This document shows positions 50,375 through 59,919 of a stretch of DNA of 64,000 nt, piece by piece. The notes beneath the pieces were generated by a model. It saw only the letters and a program-made list of their open reading frames with translations. It searched no databases and had not been told where the DNA came from. The translations under genes were made by a program, and so were the position numbers. Numbering within the stretch: position 1 is the first letter of the stretch; each line of letters opens with the position of its first letter. The stretch is from CAYRTV01 sp964505785. Lineage in GTDB: Bacteria > Acidobacteriota > Aminicenantia > Aminicenantales > Aminicenantaceae. The stretch lies in contig CAZDJZ010000002.1 in assembly GCA_964505785.1 (NCBI GenBank), forward strand, positions 124,001-188,000, written 5' to 3'.

Positions 50375-52054
50375 TTATCCGGTCTGATTCCTGTCCAGCA
50401 TTTCGCTTGCATTTTGCAGTGTTGCATCCGATATGTGGCTTCCCGCCAAAAGGCGTGCGATTTCCTGGATGCGTTCTGCTCGATCCAGTTTTTTGACCGT
50501 TGTGAAGGTTCTTTCCCCGACAATGTTTTTTTCAATCCGGTAATGGTGAGAAGCAAAGGAGGCGATTTGAGGGAGGTGAGTTATGCATATGACCTGATTG
50601 TTGAGAGAGAGCTGCTGAAGTTTTTGGGCGACAAACTCGGCGGTATGGCCGCCTATACCGGCATCGATTTCATCGAAAATAAGGGTTTTAAAATGATCGC
50701 TTTCCCGTCCGATGGATTTAACCGCCAGCATTAAACGGGAAAGCTCTCCCCCCGAGGCTATTTTCTTTAAGGGCTTAAGTGTTTCCCCCGGATTTGGACT
50801 GATGAGGAATTCCACGTCATCCAATCCGTTTTCCCGGAAAGTACCGGGGTTATCTCCTTCTGCAGCCTCGATCTCGACCTGAATCCGCACCCGGGCTTTA
50901 TTCATGCCCAGGAAATGGATTTCCTCTTCAATACTTTTTTCCAGTTTTCGCGCACCTTGTTCCCGCTGGCGGTGGAGCGTTTGCGCTTTTTCCAAATAGC
51001 TTATCCGGTTTTCCTCGAAATCCTTTTTCAGATGTGAAATTTTTTCCTCAAAGACGCTCAATTCTTGGTATTCCCGCCGAGCATATTCCAAATGATGGAG
51101 AACGCTGGAAATATCATCACCATATTTTCTCTTCAGGCTTTCAATCAGACTTAAACGTTCTTCCACTTTCTCTAGCTGCAGGGGTGAGGCGGCCTGTTTT
51201 TCCTGATATTTCATCAGTGTATCCGCAAATTCACGAATAAAGATCATGAATTGATCGATGTCTTTTTCCATGCTGCCTAACTCAGGAATATATCGTGAGA
51301 CCTGATTGATGTTCTTCTGGAGACGGGACAACAAAGATGAAATAGATCTATCATGTTGATAAGCAACGCTCAGGGCTTCGGTCAAGTTGGCTTTGATGAT
51401 TTCAGAGTTTTTCAGCAAGTCTCTTTCACGCCGCAACTCGTTTTCCTCATCCGGACTCAAGTCTGCTTTTTCGATTTCCTTGATCTGATAATCAAGGTAA
51501 TCAAGACGCTGATCTCTTTCCCGCTTGCGGGAAATCAATTCCTCCATTTCATTCTGCAGACTTTTTAGTTTTCGTGCATGCTCCGCAACATCACTGCGGA
51601 GTTTTATGGCGTCGATATAATGGTCAAGATAGTTCAGCTGATTGGAACTGCGCTGTAAAAAAATATGATCATTTTGGCCGAAAATATCCACCAGATCATG
51701 ACTGAGGTCCCGCATCTTTTTTACCGGCACCAGAGTCCCGTTGATATAACCCTTTCCGGTTCCCCGGCTGGATATTTTACGTTGGAAAAGAAGCTCGTTC
51801 TCAGTTTTCAAACAATCAGGAACCAGGTTCTTTTTTTCAGGGGGAAGGTCAAAAATGGATTCAACTGATGTTTCCTCGCTTCCTGCCCGGACCAATTCGG
51901 TTGATCCTTTTCCTCCCATAACCAGGCGTATGCTGTCGATGATGACGGATTTCCCGGCGCCGGTTTCTCCGGTAAGAATGGTAAATCCCCCGTCCAAATC
52001 CAGCTCAAGGTCTTTGATTGTAGCCAGGTTTTGAATCCGCAGGGATTTGATCAT
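50375..52054 (-). CDS. recN: DNA repair protein RecN
   Basis: A 559-residue SMC-like ATPase of normal RecN length, active in double-strand break repair. Walker A is TILTGETGAGKSVIIDSIRL near the N-terminus. A long coiled coil occupies residues ~155-370. The C-terminal half has SGGELSRLMLAVKSI and the Walker B LIFDEIDAGIGG, then QVICITHLPQIASFA. It begins 10 bp after the protease stop codon. Confidence 0.96.
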   Translation of the reverse strand: MIKSLRIQNLATIKDLELDLDGGFTILTGETGAGKSVIIDSIRLVMGGKGSTELVRAGSEETSVESIFDLPPEKKNLVPDCLKTENELLFQRKISSRGTGKGYINGTLVPVKKMRDLSHDLVDIFGQNDHIFLQRSSNQLNYLDHYIDAIKLRSDVAEHARKLKSLQNEMEELISRKRERDQRLDYLDYQIKEIEKADLSPDEENELRRERDLLKNSEIIKANLTEALSVAYQHDRSISSLLSRLQKNINQVSRYIPELGSMEKDIDQFMIFIREFADTLMKYQEKQAASPLQLEKVEERLSLIESLKRKYGDDISSVLHHLEYARREYQELSVFEEKISHLKKDFEENRISYLEKAQTLHRQREQGARKLEKSIEEEIHFLGMNKARVRIQVEIEAAEGDNPGTFRENGLDDVEFLISPNPGETLKPLKKIASGGELSRLMLAVKSIGRESDHFKTLIFDEIDAGIGGHTAEFVAQKLQQLSLNNQVICITHLPQIASFASHHYRIEKNIVGERTFTTVKKLDRAERIQEIARLLAGSHISDATLQNASEMLDRNQTG

Positions 52055-52064
52055 TTTTGCTGGA

Positions 52065-53417
52065 TTATTTTCGGATTTGGAGGATAATAGGGATCAGGGC
52101 TTTTTCCATATTGATGCGGCCGTATCCAATGAATTCATCCACCCCGGGATACGTGTCACTGTTGACGTCATCAGCTGAATAGCGAATGATATCCATGATT
52201 TCACCCGCCGTAAGCCAGGGCTTGAAACTTTTAATCAAGGCGGCAAAGCCGGCAACAAACGGAGTTGAGGCGGATGTTCCCGATCCGAACCCATATGGGA
52301 TGTTATTATCCGAGAAATACCAGGTGGGGACAGGTCCGATAATCCGGTCACCCGGGGCGCCGACATCCACTTCAGGACCGTAATTGGACCAGGCCGGCCG
52401 GATATCATTAAAATCGGTGGCTGCGACGGCCAGGCAATAATCGTCATACGCAGCAGGATACAAAACCGAGGTCGATTCATTTCCGGCCGCTGCGGCAACC
52501 ACTACGTCATTATCATAAGCATAACGGACGGCATCTTCCAAAGCCAAAGCTGCCACATTGCCGCCGAGGCTTAAGTTAATGACGGCGGCTCCTTCATCCA
52601 CCGCCCAGCGGATTCCTTCAATGATATCGCTGTAAAAACCGTCTCCTTCCTTGTCCATGCATTTAACCGGCAACAGGCGGCAGTTCCATGCAACCCCGGC
52701 GATGCCTTCGTTGTTATCGGTTTCAGCGGCTGCAATTCCGGCTACAAAGGTGCCGTGGCCATTGTCATCATCGGCGTCATAGTCATCATTGACCAGATCT
52801 CTGCCTCCGGAGACAATTTTATCGTCCAAGTCCGGGTGGAACAGATCGACCCCGGTGTCAAGGACGGCAATAACCGTGTCCCGGCCGCCTTTGGTTTCCT
52901 CCCAGCCAGCCGTAGCCTTGATATCCGCCCTGGAAGTACCCTGTGGGCTGCCGGGAAGCTCAACCAGGTTCTGGCCGGAGTTATACAGGGAATACTGATA
53001 TTGAAACAGAGTATCATTGGGAGTTACTGCAATGGCAGCCGGATAATCCGGTTCTGCAAAGTCAATATGCGGATCCATAGCAAGGTGTGCAATGGCGGCG
53101 GGAACGGAAAGATTTTCCGGCAGGCGAATAGAGTAAATATTAAGCTTAGGGATTCGTTTTATTGCGGAGTAATTATAGTCTCCCAGAATCGAAGAGGCTG
53201 TTTCTTCGGAAACAGAAGGGGTAAATTTGACCAATATGCGGCCGGGGGCATATCTTCCCTGAGATACCCTCATGTTCTGCATAATCCAGTTCCATTTTTG
53301 CGTCCTGTCCTGAAATCGCTTTTCCCGGCCAGGAGATTTATCTTGATTATGGAAAGCAGTCCCCGTACTGATAAATATCGCCAGCACGAACCATGCAATC
53401 AAAATTTTACTTTTCAA
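52065..53417 (-). CDS. Secreted subtilisin-like serine protease (S8)
   Basis: A 450-residue extracellular or periplasmic protease. A signal peptide (residues ~1-22) is followed by an inhibitor-like prodomain (APGRILVKFTPSVSEETASS to EPDYPAAIAV, ~57-128) and the S8 catalytic domain. The triad is intact: Asp in VIAVLDTGVDLFHPDL (~188), His in DNGHGTFVAGIAA (~220), Ser in GSGTSASTPFVAGFAA (~390). It would supply peptides for the OPT and CstA carriers. It lies 18 bp after an outer-membrane barrel gene and upstream of recN. Confidence 0.93.
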   Translation of the reverse strand: MKSKILIAWFVLAIFISTGTAFHNQDKSPGREKRFQDRTQKWNWIMQNMRVSQGRYAPGRILVKFTPSVSEETASSILGDYNYSAIKRIPKLNIYSIRLPENLSVPAAIAHLAMDPHIDFAEPDYPAAIAVTPNDTLFQYQYSLYNSGQNLVELPGSPQGTSRADIKATAGWEETKGGRDTVIAVLDTGVDLFHPDLDDKIVSGGRDLVNDDYDADDDNGHGTFVAGIAAAETDNNEGIAGVAWNCRLLPVKCMDKEGDGFYSDIIEGIRWAVDEGAAVINLSLGGNVAALALEDAVRYAYDNDVVVAAAAGNESTSVLYPAAYDDYCLAVAATDFNDIRPAWSNYGPEVDVGAPGDRIIGPVPTWYFSDNNIPYGFGSGTSASTPFVAGFAALIKSFKPWLTAGEIMDIIRYSADDVNSDTYPGVDEFIGYGRINMEKALIPIILQIRK

Positions 53418-53435
53418 GGAATCCTCCTTTCAGAT

Positions 53436-54206
53436 TTAGAAAACATAAGCGATATTGATCATTATACCAAAATCAACGCCGCCTTCAGCAGGGATCAAGT
53501 TGATATTGGCGTTAAGCTCCAGTGAGGAAGTCAATTGCGCCACTCCGCCTGCGGAAACGCTGACATATCCTTTGGCCTTGATCTCTTTTTCTTCAGTTCC
53601 GGAGAGATTTCCAATTTTCTCGTTTATGGAAAACGATCCCCAGAGATAATTGAATTGGACGGCCATGTATGGGGAAAAAATCAGGGGCTCTGCGTAATAA
53701 ACGACCGGACCGGCAGCGACCTGCATCCAATCCGCTTTTCCGGATGCTTTTCCTGTCTCTGCCAATCCGGGTACGTCCCAATTCTGATCCAGTCCAACAC
53801 AATAGACGAACCGGCCCGCACTTTTTATCTCAAATTGCGATACATAAAGCGAGCCGGCCGTAAAACGGGCTCCGAAGAGTACGCCGTTTAAAGTCTCTTC
53901 ATTCAACTGCAGAGAGAATGGAAGTTCCCGGAAAACGACCTGGTCAAATACGGATAAGGAATACCCGGCAAAAACACCTGCAGAAATATTACGTTGGATA
54001 TAATAATCGGCACCGATATTGAAAATAAGGCTTCTCATTCTGGAAGATGATTCGGTGTTTTCGCCTAGAGATACCGTTCGTTGAAAATATTCAAAACCAA
54101 GATCGGCTTTGAATTCCCGGGTGTCAGAGCTGTTCCATGACTGTCCCCACAGCGGAGTGAATGAAATCATGAGGCACAATGCCGTAACCGTTAGCTGTTT
54201 ATTCAT
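53436..54206 (-). CDS. Outer-membrane beta-barrel protein of unknown role
   Basis: A 256-residue exported protein. The ATG at 54206 (MNKQLTVTALCLMISFTPLW) has AAAAGGGGAAAACA before it and opens a signal peptide ending near WGQS. The rest shows alternating hydrophobic and polar strands (SAGVFAGYSLSVF, YMAVQFNYLWGSF), Gly- and aromatic-rich as in small 8-10 strand porin-like barrels, and ends INIAYVF with the terminal Phe recognised by BAM. I do not recognise a named family. It lies between bamD and the protease, 32 and 18 bp away. Confidence 0.72.
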   Translation of the reverse strand: MNKQLTVTALCLMISFTPLWGQSWNSSDTREFKADLGFEYFQRTVSLGENTESSSRMRSLIFNIGADYYIQRNISAGVFAGYSLSVFDQVVFRELPFSLQLNEETLNGVLFGARFTAGSLYVSQFEIKSAGRFVYCVGLDQNWDVPGLAETGKASGKADWMQVAAGPVVYYAEPLIFSPYMAVQFNYLWGSFSINEKIGNLSGTEEKEIKAKGYVSVSAGGVAQLTSSLELNANINLIPAEGGVDFGIMINIAYVF

Positions 54207-54238
54207 TGTTTTCCCCTTTTCCTTTTTTTTACTTGGTT

Positions 54239-55048
54239 TCATAACCATAAGTTATGTACATTTGCATGAAATGACGGCAGGTTTTTCTCAATTTCCTGAA
54301 GTCTTTCTTGTGTGTCTTTCGCATGTTTGCTTTCAGGGTAATCGGATATTAATTTCCGGAAGTAGGGAATGCTTTGTTCAGTCTGTCCACTTTGAAAATA
54401 GGCATCGGCAAGGTAAAAATACACCTCATCCATTTTTGAAAAATTTGGGTACTGAGTAAGAATCTCGGTAAGGCGGCTTATAGTGGCTTTATATCCGGTT
54501 CGTTTGTAATAATGGATAGCTATGTTTAGAGAATGCTCAGCTAGACGCTCTTCGCATTCGATGATTTTTTCATTGGCTTGTTCCGCTTCTTCACTCAGCG
54601 GGAACTTGGTAACGACTTGCTTGAACTCTTCCAGTGCTTGTTTGGTTTTGGTTTGGTCGCGGCCCGGTTTATGGGTTTTTTTAAAAAAAGTCATGGCAAT
54701 TTGATATTGCGCATAGGCTGCGGAAGGAGAATAGGGATACAGAGAAATAAATTCACGGTATTCTGAAGCGGCGATAATCATGCTGCCTTCATCTCCCTCC
54801 TCAAAGTAGGAATCCGCGATGGCGAGCTTCGCCCGTTGAGCGTAAAAACTCTTAGGAAACGAATCGATCACTTGACGAAGATAAAGCCTGCCCTTATCGG
54901 GATTTTTTTCTATAAATGCCATTCCCTGCTGATAAAGAGCTTCGTCGTTTGACGCAATCTCAGGATCGATTTGCGCTTCTTTTTTCTTGCATCCTATGAA
55001 ATTAAAAATCAACACAAAACTCAATATAAAAATCAAAATTTTATTCAT
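54239..55048 (-). CDS. bamD: Outer-membrane assembly lipoprotein BamD
   Basis: A 269-residue TPR lipoprotein of the BAM complex that inserts beta-barrel proteins. The lipobox is FIGC (Cys at residue ~20 after a hydrophobic signal MNKILIFILSFVLIFNF). About five TPR-like repeats follow, with the recurring 'FPxSxxAxxAxxxIA' pattern (DSFPKSFYAQRAKLAIADSY; KFPLSEEAEQANEKI; DYPESKHAKDTQERL). AAAGGATAAACC precedes the ATG. The presence of BamD supports a two-membrane cell. bamA is not in the window. Confidence 0.9.
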   Translation of the reverse strand: MNKILIFILSFVLIFNFIGCKKKEAQIDPEIASNDEALYQQGMAFIEKNPDKGRLYLRQVIDSFPKSFYAQRAKLAIADSYFEEGDEGSMIIAASEYREFISLYPYSPSAAYAQYQIAMTFFKKTHKPGRDQTKTKQALEEFKQVVTKFPLSEEAEQANEKIIECEERLAEHSLNIAIHYYKRTGYKATISRLTEILTQYPNFSKMDEVYFYLADAYFQSGQTEQSIPYFRKLISDYPESKHAKDTQERLQEIEKNLPSFHANVHNLWL

Positions 55049-55074
55049 GGTTTATCCTTTATCCGGCTGAATTT

Positions 55075-56016
55075 TTATGAATATAATTGCCGCATCCATT
55101 GCCATTCCTTCCTGAGCCCATCCTCGAGGCGGGTCCGGGGATTGTAATTCAGGTCGGCTTCAGCCTTGGATATATCAGCGGAAGTATGCGGGACATCGCC
55201 TTTTTGGCTTTCGGTATACGTTATTGCAATCTTTCTCCCGGTCACCTGTTCCATGATCGGAAATATGTCTTTCAGTTTCCGGTTATGCCCGCCGCCGATA
55301 TTATATATTTCCCCTGGTTTTCCTATTTTCATGGCGCTGAGATTGGCTTCGACAATATCTCCCACATAGGTGAAATCCCGGGTTTGTCCGCCGTTCCCGT
55401 ACACCACAATAGGCTTCTCTTCCGCTGCGGCTTTTAAAAACTTATGAAAAGCCATATCCGGACGTTGGCCGGGGCCGTAAACCGTAAAGAATCGTAAAGA
55501 TACAGTTGGAACGCCGTAATTACGAAAGTATAAAGAACAGAGATGTTCAGCAGCCAGTTTGGTGACGCCGTATGGAGAATAGGGGAATAAACGGCTGGAT
55601 TCCCGCATGGGTAAATCCGGACAATCACCATATACTGAAGACGAAGAAGCATAAACCAATTTTTTTACCGGATTCATCTTGCATGCTTCCAGAATTTTTT
55701 GAGTTGTTTCAATATTATTTGAGGTATAGTCAGAAAATTTCCGTCCCCAGCTCGAGCGGACACCGGCCTGTGCCGCCAAGTGAAAAACAGTGTCTGCACG
55801 ACTCATTATCCGGGTTATTTCCATCTGGTTAATATCTTCTTCAACAAACCGGAACCGTTCAAGCTCCAGTAAAGGCTCTAAGTTTTTTTCTTTGATAAAC
55901 CGGGGATAATAATCAGTAAAACAATCAATTCCCGTTACCGAAAACCCTTCTTTATGCAGCCGGAGGCATAGGCGTGAGCCAATAAAACCAGCTGCTCCAG
56001 TAACAAGACAATTCAT
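55075..56016 (-). CDS. NAD-dependent nucleotide-sugar epimerase/dehydratase
   Basis: A 313-residue extended short-chain dehydrogenase. The NAD loop is GAAGFIGSRL, the catalytic region is YASSSSVYGDCPDLPMRESS then SPYGVTKLAAEHL with the Tyr-x3-Lys pair, and QTRDFTYVGDIVEAN is the usual C-terminal motif. The closest plan is the UDP-glucuronate 4-epimerase/UDP-glucose 4-epimerase group, but the precise sugar is not determinable. It overlaps the rpe stop by 4 bp (ATGA), so translation is coupled. Confidence 0.88.
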   Translation of the reverse strand: MNCLVTGAAGFIGSRLCLRLHKEGFSVTGIDCFTDYYPRFIKEKNLEPLLELERFRFVEEDINQMEITRIMSRADTVFHLAAQAGVRSSWGRKFSDYTSNNIETTQKILEACKMNPVKKLVYASSSSVYGDCPDLPMRESSRLFPYSPYGVTKLAAEHLCSLYFRNYGVPTVSLRFFTVYGPGQRPDMAFHKFLKAAAEEKPIVVYGNGGQTRDFTYVGDIVEANLSAMKIGKPGEIYNIGGGHNRKLKDIFPIMEQVTGRKIAITYTESQKGDVPHTSADISKAEADLNYNPRTRLEDGLRKEWQWMRQLYS

Positions 56017-56684
56017 TTTAGATTTAAGCCTTCAGCCTTTTGTTTGATTTTTTTCATGGTATCAGCTGGATTGTCGGCACGAAAAATCTCCGAGCCGATG
56101 ACCAGGATATCCGCTCCGTTTTGGGTGAACAGTTCCATGTTATCATATTTTATTCCACCGTCAACCTGGATATTGACATCCAAATTTTGTCCGGAGATCC
56201 AATGCCGAAGCTGTGAAATTTTTTTTAAGCATGAGTGGATAAACGATTGCCCTCCCCATCCCGGATTGACTGTCATGATCAAAACATAGTCGAGTTCAGT
56301 CAGAATATCCTTCAATAGATGAACAGGAGTAGCCGGGTTTAAAGCCACACCGGCTTTAATGCCCGAATCCCGAATAGTTTGGATATCTTTATGCAAATGG
56401 AAAGTTGCTTCCGCATGAATGGAAATCCAATCAGCACCGGCATTTTGGAACCAGGGAATCACGGCGCGGGGATTGTCCACCATAAGATGCACATCCAGCG
56501 GGATTTCCGTATGCTTCTTGATATGAGACACCAGGTCGGGACCGAAAGTCAGGCTGGGTACAAAATGCCCGTCCATAATGTCTATATGGATTAAATCAGC
56601 ACCTTGTTTTTCCAGTATTCGGACGGCTTTGCCGATTTCAGTAAAGTCGGCAGATAATATTGACGGGGCGATCTGAATTCTCAC
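56013..56684 (-). CDS. rpe: Ribulose-phosphate 3-epimerase
   Basis: A 223-residue TIM-barrel enzyme linking ribulose 5-phosphate and xylulose 5-phosphate. Motifs include IAPSILSADF at the N-terminus, HIDIMDGHFVPSLTFGP (~residue 34) with metal-binding His and Asp, VLIMTVNPGWGGQSFI (~133) and QVDGGIKYDNM (~174). It starts with GTG that overlaps the stop of the PASTA gene (GTGA). Confidence 0.96.
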   Translation of the reverse strand: MRIQIAPSILSADFTEIGKAVRILEKQGADLIHIDIMDGHFVPSLTFGPDLVSHIKKHTEIPLDVHLMVDNPRAVIPWFQNAGADWISIHAEATFHLHKDIQTIRDSGIKAGVALNPATPVHLLKDILTELDYVLIMTVNPGWGGQSFIHSCLKKISQLRHWISGQNLDVNIQVDGGIKYDNMELFTQNGADILVIGSEIFRADNPADTMKKIKQKAEGLNLK

Positions 56685-57406
56685 TTGCTGACCTCTAATG
56701 TAATAATATTTCTTCTTTGAATTCTATTGCCTGGCTGAGGATTTTGGTTGATGATGATACCGGAATCCAAGCCAGGATAATAAGAACGCCGGACATCAGC
56801 GATGCGGAATCCCATTTCCTGCAGCTGTTCAGTGACAACCGAAGCCCGTTTGCCCAGAAGATCAGGCATTAAAAATCTTGGTTCCCAATCACCCTGACTG
56901 ACAAGAAGACTCAATCTTGAATTAACAGCGACTTCTTCTCCAGGCGGAGGAGACTGGCTGATGATTTTGCCGGCGGCATAGGCAGGCGTATGAACATGGG
57001 ATATTTTTCCTTTATTGAGACCGGTTTCTTTTAAAGTGGGATCGATGTTTTCTAATGTTCGTCCTATGATATCCGGGATTACCGTTTTTTCCCGGCCGGC
57101 GCTCAGGACGACCTCAACGGTTTGATAAAGCTTGATTTTTGATTCTGCCGGCGGGTTTTGAGAAATAATTTGGCCTTTTTCATACTTGGGATGAAGTTCT
57201 ATTCCGGCTTGAGAGAGAAAAAGCTTTTTGGAATGCAGAATCTTCCGGGCTTCTCCCAGACTTTTGCCTGTAAGATTGGGTATTGTAGACATTTCTCCTG
57301 CTAAGGTGATTTTATATGAGATTGTGGCTGAGAAAAGAAATAAATCCGCAAGAACCATAATAACTATTACAGTCCGGTATATTTTTTTTTGATTTTTTAT
57401 TTTCAT
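56681..57406 (-). CDS. Membrane-anchored three-PASTA-domain protein (no kinase)
   Basis: A 241-residue protein with one N-terminal transmembrane helix (residues ~10-30) and three consecutive PASTA modules (~40-105, ~106-172, ~173-241). Each has the 'P-[DN]-[LI]-x-G' opening and the 'I-x-x-Q-x-P-x-x-G/E' closing (IISQNPPAES; IISQSPPPGEE; IINQNPQPGN). PASTA modules bind peptidoglycan or muropeptides and usually hang on Ser/Thr kinases or PBPs, but no enzymatic domain is present here. Start at the ATG giving MKIKNQKKIYR. A longer TTG start is less likely. It heads the rpe-epimerase-bamD run. Confidence 0.85.
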   Translation of the reverse strand: MKIKNQKKIYRTVIVIMVLADLFLFSATISYKITLAGEMSTIPNLTGKSLGEARKILHSKKLFLSQAGIELHPKYEKGQIISQNPPAESKIKLYQTVEVVLSAGREKTVIPDIIGRTLENIDPTLKETGLNKGKISHVHTPAYAAGKIISQSPPPGEEVAVNSRLSLLVSQGDWEPRFLMPDLLGKRASVVTEQLQEMGFRIADVRRSYYPGLDSGIIINQNPQPGNRIQRRNIITLEVSK

Positions 57407-57438
57407 CACAAGACAGCCGGTGCTCAAAATCAGGGTTA

Positions 57439-57467
57439 TCTATACCACAGTTTAGAAACCAAGTAAA
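57439..57467 (-). promoter_or_regulatory. Candidate promoter for the PASTA-rpe run
   Basis: On the minus strand TTTACT (57462-57467), a 17-bp spacer and TATAGA (57439-57444), ending 32 bp before the PASTA start. Two mismatches in each hexamer make this a weak prediction. Confidence 0.35.
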
Positions 57468-57592
57468 CCGCAGAAAAGTTTCGTAAACTGTATTTTCTAT
57501 TCAGCAGGCAATGCATTCAAAGGGCCTCCGGCCGATTCTTCAGGTCTCAGGCCGGCATTCTCATGTCACGGCAGCCGTTCACCCATGACGGG

Positions 57593-57620
57593 TTGCCATT
57601 CTGAATATTTTCTTTATAAT
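57593..57620 (+). promoter_or_regulatory. Candidate promoter for threonine aldolase
   Basis: TTGCCA at 57593-57598, a 16-bp spacer and a perfect TATAAT at 57615-57620. The leader to the ltaE start would be about 120 nt. The surrounding 341-bp gap (57407-57747) also holds a family B-like fragment (CCTCCGGCCGATTCTTCAGG) near 57520 and nothing else I can name. Confidence 0.5.
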
Positions 57621-57747
57621 GACTACCATTGCATGAATAAGAACGGAAATATAAGAAAGACTGAAAGTACCTTGTTTAAAGTCAATGCTTTTCTTTTGAT
57701 AAACAAATTCTAAAGCTATGAACCAGAATTGTTAAATGGAGGATAAA

Positions 57748-58779
57748 ATGAGAATATCGGATTTCCGCAGTGATACCGTAACAAAACCGACGGAGGAAAT
57801 GCGGCGAGCCATGGCGGAAGCTGAGGTGGGGGATGATGTTTTAGGCGATGATCCAACAGTCCGGAAACTGGAAGGCATGGCAGCGGAAAGAATGGACAAG
57901 GATGCCGGTCTTTTTATTCCGACTGGAACGATGGGAAATTCGATCGCCGTAAAGGCTTGGACTCAAGAACTGGATGAAGTCATTGTTGAAGCACGGTCTC
58001 ACATATATAATATGGAATCAACTCATATGACCTTTATTTCCCGTGTAAATCCTCGAATTGTTTCCTCCAGCCGTGGAGCTATGGATTTGCAGGAAATTGA
58101 AAAATCCATAAAAATACCTTCCGTTCATCATCCCAGGACATCGCTAATTTGTGTTGAGAATACACATAATAATTGGGGAGGAGCAGTGGTGCCGCTGCGT
58201 CATTTAATGGAAATCAGGAAAATAGCCGATACACACCAATTAAAAGTTCATATGGACGGAGCACGGATTTTTAATGCCCATATTGCTTCCGGGACGCCTG
58301 TTGAAGATTTCGCTGCGGCTGCCGATTCAGTCATGTTTTGTCTTTCCAAGGGATTATCCGCTCCGGTCGGATCCATCCTGGCCGGGCCTCGGGATTTCAT
58401 CGAATACGGACGCCGCTTGCGGAAAGCACTGGGAGGCGGTATGCGGCAGGTTGGTGTTCTGGCTGCGGCCGGTATTGTTGCAATGGACAAAATGGTGGAC
58501 CGGCTGGCGGAGGACCACCGTTTGGCTAAAAAATTAGCCGCAGGTATCTCAGGATTACCTGAAATTATTCTCGATCCGGAGACGGTGGAAACGGATATCG
58601 TGATTTTCGGATTCATGCATCCCCGGATAAGCGTATCTGATTTTTTGTCCCGTTTGGAAAAAAAAGGAATTTTAGCTTTGCCGGTTCCCCAGGGAATCCG
58701 GATGGTCACCAATAAGGAAGTGGATGAATCGGATGTGGATCGAACCATTGAAGCCTTCAAAGAAATTTTAGATAATTAA
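57748..58779 (+). CDS. ltaE: Low-specificity L-threonine aldolase
   Basis: A 343-residue PLP enzyme that splits threonine to glycine and acetaldehyde. The N-terminal FRSDTVTKPTEEMRRAMAEA and GDDVLGDDPTV are hallmarks of the family. HMDGARIFNA (~residue 173) carries the cofactor-binding Asp, and CLSKGLSAPVGSIL (~198) holds the PLP lysine. I start at the ATG with GGAGGATAAA before it; an ATG four codons upstream covers that site. It is monocistronic by position. Confidence 0.95.
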   Translation: MRISDFRSDTVTKPTEEMRRAMAEAEVGDDVLGDDPTVRKLEGMAAERMDKDAGLFIPTGTMGNSIAVKAWTQELDEVIVEARSHIYNMESTHMTFISRVNPRIVSSSRGAMDLQEIEKSIKIPSVHHPRTSLICVENTHNNWGGAVVPLRHLMEIRKIADTHQLKVHMDGARIFNAHIASGTPVEDFAAAADSVMFCLSKGLSAPVGSILAGPRDFIEYGRRLRKALGGGMRQVGVLAAAGIVAMDKMVDRLAEDHRLAKKLAAGISGLPEIILDPETVETDIVIFGFMHPRISVSDFLSRLEKKGILALPVPQGIRMVTNKEVDESDVDRTIEAFKEILDN

Positions 58780-58938
58780 TTCTCATATATCCGCTGCATT
58801 CTTGGCGTTTATCGCGTTTTTTGCGTTCTTTTTAGTTTATTCGGTCTGTTTCGGATGCTCGCTGTGCATGTGTTCCTTGCAATCCGCCTTGATACGGTTA
58901 ACAGATTTGAGTTTTGAGATAGGAATAGGTCAGATTAA

Positions 58939-59919
58939 ATGATATATGCAGGAATAGATGAAGCTGGATACGGGCCGATTTTCGGTCCGCTTGTGATCAC
59001 CCGAAGTGTCTTTTATCTTGGAGGAGGGGGGTATACGCCTGCGGATGCCCCCTCATTATGGGGATTGCTGAAATCCGCTGTGTGTAAAAAAGTCACCGAT
59101 AAAAAAAAGCGGATTGCAGTCAATGATTCAAAAAAAATTTATTCTCCTGCAGCGGGCCTCCGGCATTTAGAAAGAGGCGTCTTGTCATTCGCAGAAAATT
59201 TGGGAATTGGCCCCGGGGAAAACATGGATTCTTTATTCCATTTACTTGGTCAGGATGAGGATTCCTTTCCATGCCGGCAGGAATGGTATAGACGCAGGGA
59301 CGGGTCTCCTCAAATTCCTTTTAAAAATGATTGCAATGAAATTTTCAGGGATTCAGCACGGCTTGAAAGATGTATGACTCGAAATCAGGTTTCTCTAGAG
59401 AATTTACAGGCAGCCGTTGTCTATGCCGACAGGTTTAACCGGATGACCCGGTCACTCCGTTCTAAATCCGGATGTGCCTGGATTTTTGTTGCCAAGCACC
59501 TGGAATATGTGTGGAATAATTATGGCAGCCTGACGCCGCTGGTGGCGGTGGACCGCCAGGGAGGACGCCGGGATTATCTCAGGCTTTTAAACATACTGTT
59601 TCCTTTTACTTGGATTGAAGAAATTGAAAAAAACAATAAAAACGGGATATATGACATTGAAAGCGGCCGGAAACGCATGCGGGTTGTATTCCAGGTTAAC
59701 AGTGAAAAATTTCACTTGCCAGTGGCTTTGGCATCGATGACTTCAAAGTATCTTCGTGAACTTTGCATGATCAGGTTTCAGGAATTTTGGCGTACCCATG
59801 CGCCTGGTGTACGTCCGACTTTTGGATACTTTGGAGACGGGCGGCGATTTTTACGTGAAATAGACCATCATATTGAAAGATTGAATATTAATAGAGATAT
59901 GCTGGTTCGCTGCTGCTGA
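58939..59919 (+). CDS. Divergent RNase HII-like protein
   Basis: A 326-residue protein with RNase H2-type motifs in the normal order but at unusual spacing. GIDEAGYGPIFGPLVI (D7, E8) matches the HII 'DEAGRGPxxGP' start, and VNDSKKIYSP (~61-70) matches 'DSKKL'. LVAVDRQGGR (D205) fits the third acidic site, ALASMTSKYLREL (263-275) fits 'AAASIxAKVxRD' with Glu replacing Asp, and GYFGDGRRFLREI fits the closing 'GYxTxxHxxxL'. About 120 residues separate DSKK from D205, far more than in standard HII (~200 residues in total). It could remove ribonucleotides from DNA or act on another hybrid substrate. The reaction is inferred. Confidence 0.7.
   Translation: MIYAGIDEAGYGPIFGPLVITRSVFYLGGGGYTPADAPSLWGLLKSAVCKKVTDKKKRIAVNDSKKIYSPAAGLRHLERGVLSFAENLGIGPGENMDSLFHLLGQDEDSFPCRQEWYRRRDGSPQIPFKNDCNEIFRDSARLERCMTRNQVSLENLQAAVVYADRFNRMTRSLRSKSGCAWIFVAKHLEYVWNNYGSLTPLVAVDRQGGRRDYLRLLNILFPFTWIEEIEKNNKNGIYDIESGRKRMRVVFQVNSEKFHLPVALASMTSKYLRELCMIRFQEFWRTHAPGVRPTFGYFGDGRRFLREIDHHIERLNINRDMLVRCC

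Noticed and set aside
53436..55048. Plus-strand frames over the barrel and bamD genes
   Set aside because: They are antisense to genes with signal peptides, good ribosome binding sites and clear domain patterns.
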